From an uncultured Bacteroidales bacterium (GTDB lineage Bacteria > Bacteroidota > Bacteroidia > Bacteroidales > UBA932): a stretch of DNA of 64,000 nt. The DNA lies in contig CAMXAU010000009.1 in the NCBI GenBank assembly GCA_947179325.1, forward strand, positions 1 through 64,000. Direction: 5' to 3'. The notes under the pieces are model-generated. The model was not told the origin of the DNA. It saw nothing but the letters and a program-made list of their open reading frames with translations, and made no database searches. Of this stretch, positions 62,933 to 64,000 are shown piece by piece. How positions within the stretch are numbered: position 1 is the first letter of the stretch; every line of letters starts with the position of its first letter. A program made the position numbers and the translations under genes.

Positions 62933-64000
62933 ATGAACAGATCTTTTGCTGAAAAGATGTCGGCTGTGTTTCTGATGGCCTTCATCATTGTCTCCTGCAG
63001 GGATTCCAGGCTTTTCGAAGAGCGGCTCGGGCAGATGTCCGTCCGGATAGATGCCCTTGAGCAGATTGTGGAGACAGTAAACAACAATGCCATTGCACTG
63101 AGGATGCTTGTGGACCGGAAGACTCTCATCGTGTCGTACAGGGACACGGGGAACGGATATTCACTTGAACTCAGCGACGGGACAGTCATAGAGATCACTG
63201 ATGGAATCAATTCCCCCTATGCGGTGCCTGTCATCTCGATAGACGGGGACGGCTGGTGGATAGTCTCCGTGGACGGCGGCGAGACTTTTGTCCGGATTGC
63301 CGGGGCGGACAATGCGTGTGATGACTCTGCATCCACTCCGCAGCTCACGGTAGACGGCAATGGGTTCTGGATGTTCTCTGTTGACGGCGGCGCTTCCTGG
63401 GACTATATCCGTGATGGATATGGCAAGGAGATAAGCGCAATCGACGGGGAAGCTGTCCGGGGTGACGCCTCCGTGTTTGCAAATGTGGAGATTGATGAGG
63501 AAAACCAGCTTCTTGTGCTGACTCTGAAAAATGACGGACGCAGGATAGCTGTGGACATTCTGCTTGATTTCTATTTCAATATAGTCAACTGGACAGATGG
63601 CGTGAAACTTCGTAAAGGAGAGTCGCTCCAGTATGAGATAGAGCATAATGGTGTGAGGGATGCCGTAGTGATGGATGCCCCTTCCGGATGGATGGTTGAT
63701 ATCAATGGCTCCCTGCTCAGCATAGTGCCCAGCGGGGATGCCGAAGCCGGAGTGTACCCGATTGAACTTGTCCTTGTCTCGGAAAAAGGTCTTGTCAAGA
63801 GCAGGCCCCTTGAAGTGGAGATAGTGGACAGCCCTCTTGCAACAGGATGCCTGCTATGGGACCGCTTCATACTTTCTGATGAAGGCAATCTGCTTCTTGA
63901 TTATTCCTATGCCGGCTACAGGCATGGAGAATATGCACCGGCTGATGTGTGGTCGCTTGGCTACAGGGTATATGACATAAGGGACTATGGCGGGATTCCT
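62933..64000 (+). CDS. DUF4988-type lipoprotein, start of a probable polysaccharide lyase-like protein (partial)
   Basis: 356 codons in the window, open to the end with no stop. Lipobox FIIVSC, Cys about 22, then a short coiled coil (RLFEERLGQMSVRIDALEQIV) and two tandem beta segments sharing the pattern DGxGxWxxSVDGG (about 100-120 and 138-158), as in DUF4988 modules. After a beta-sandwich region, LDYSYAGYRHGEYAPADVW and YRVYDIRDYGGIP resemble the start of a right-handed beta-helix of the DUF4955/PL29 type. If correct, the entire protein would be a surface lyase acting on a uronate-containing glycan. Truncated by the window edge only. Confidence 0.7.
   Translation, partial: MNRSFAEKMSAVFLMAFIIVSCRDSRLFEERLGQMSVRIDALEQIVETVNNNAIALRMLVDRKTLIVSYRDTGNGYSLELSDGTVIEITDGINSPYAVPVISIDGDGWWIVSVDGGETFVRIAGADNACDDSASTPQLTVDGNGFWMFSVDGGASWDYIRDGYGKEISAIDGEAVRGDASVFANVEIDEENQLLVLTLKNDGRRIAVDILLDFYFNIVNWTDGVKLRKGESLQYEIEHNGVRDAVVMDAPSGWMVDINGSLLSIVPSGDAEAGVYPIELVLVSEKGLVKSRPLEVEIVDSPLATGCLLWDRFILSDEGNLLLDYSYAGYRHGEYAPADVWSLGYRVYDIRDYGGIP

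Overview
The window comes from a member of the Bacteroidales (Bacteroidetes), most likely gut-associated. The sequence shows three SusC/SusD-type glycan loci or parts of them, one-piece hybrid two-component regulators, many lipoproteins with short lipobox signals, promoters of the TTTG-N19/20-TAnnTTTG type, few Shine-Dalgarno sequences, and the gene order rplM-rpsI-rpsB-tsf. Base composition looks close to even. The genus cannot be fixed from this sequence alone.

Layout. 1-13.7 kb is mostly housekeeping and envelope: a small lipoprotein, an M13 metallopeptidase, a stand-alone winged-helix ORF, an alpha-2-macroglobulin lipoprotein with penicillin-binding protein 1C, and groES-groEL. 13.8-35.2 kb is polysaccharide utilization locus 1 (PUL 1): a divergent hybrid two-component protein that has lost its phosphorylation residues, then one long operon of SusC, SusD, three SusE/F-like lipoproteins, GH76, GH115, a GH43 fused behind SusE-like domains, and a Ser-type sulfatase. 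35.2-38.3 kb is the ribosomal and translation operon. 38.8-47 kb is a small PUL 2: a membrane-bound DUF6377 regulator, SusC, SusD and a clan GH-A-like hydrolase. 47-50.6 kb holds metK behind a SAM-II-like riboswitch with its own terminator, then pgk and sodB. 50.6-56.7 kb is a TolC/HlyD/two-permease export operon without an ATPase, divergent from an AraC-type regulator. 57.1-58.7 kb is a DUF4199/GT2 pair. 58.8-64 kb is a canonical hybrid two-component sensor divergent from a DUF4988-type lipoprotein that runs off the window, probably the start of PUL 3.

How the parts work together. PUL 1 would bind a mannose- and uronate-containing, partly sulfated glycan at the cell surface, cut and trim it with GH76, GH115, GH43 and sulfatase, and import fragments through SusCD. 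The pseudo-sensor next to it may control it by ligand binding rather than phosphotransfer.

Main points for follow-up: the SAM-II aptamer whose 5' P1 strand can pair with the terminator arm before metK; the pseudokinase/pseudoreceiver hybrid regulator beside a normal paralogue; a SusE-SusE-GH43 fusion and a sixfold GDFSSP-type motif across four neighbouring proteins; an orphan promoter-terminator unit that probably encodes a roughly 80-nt RNA; and the rplM promoter built into the terminator of the upstream operon. No tRNA, rRNA, CRISPR array or intact mobile element was recognised.
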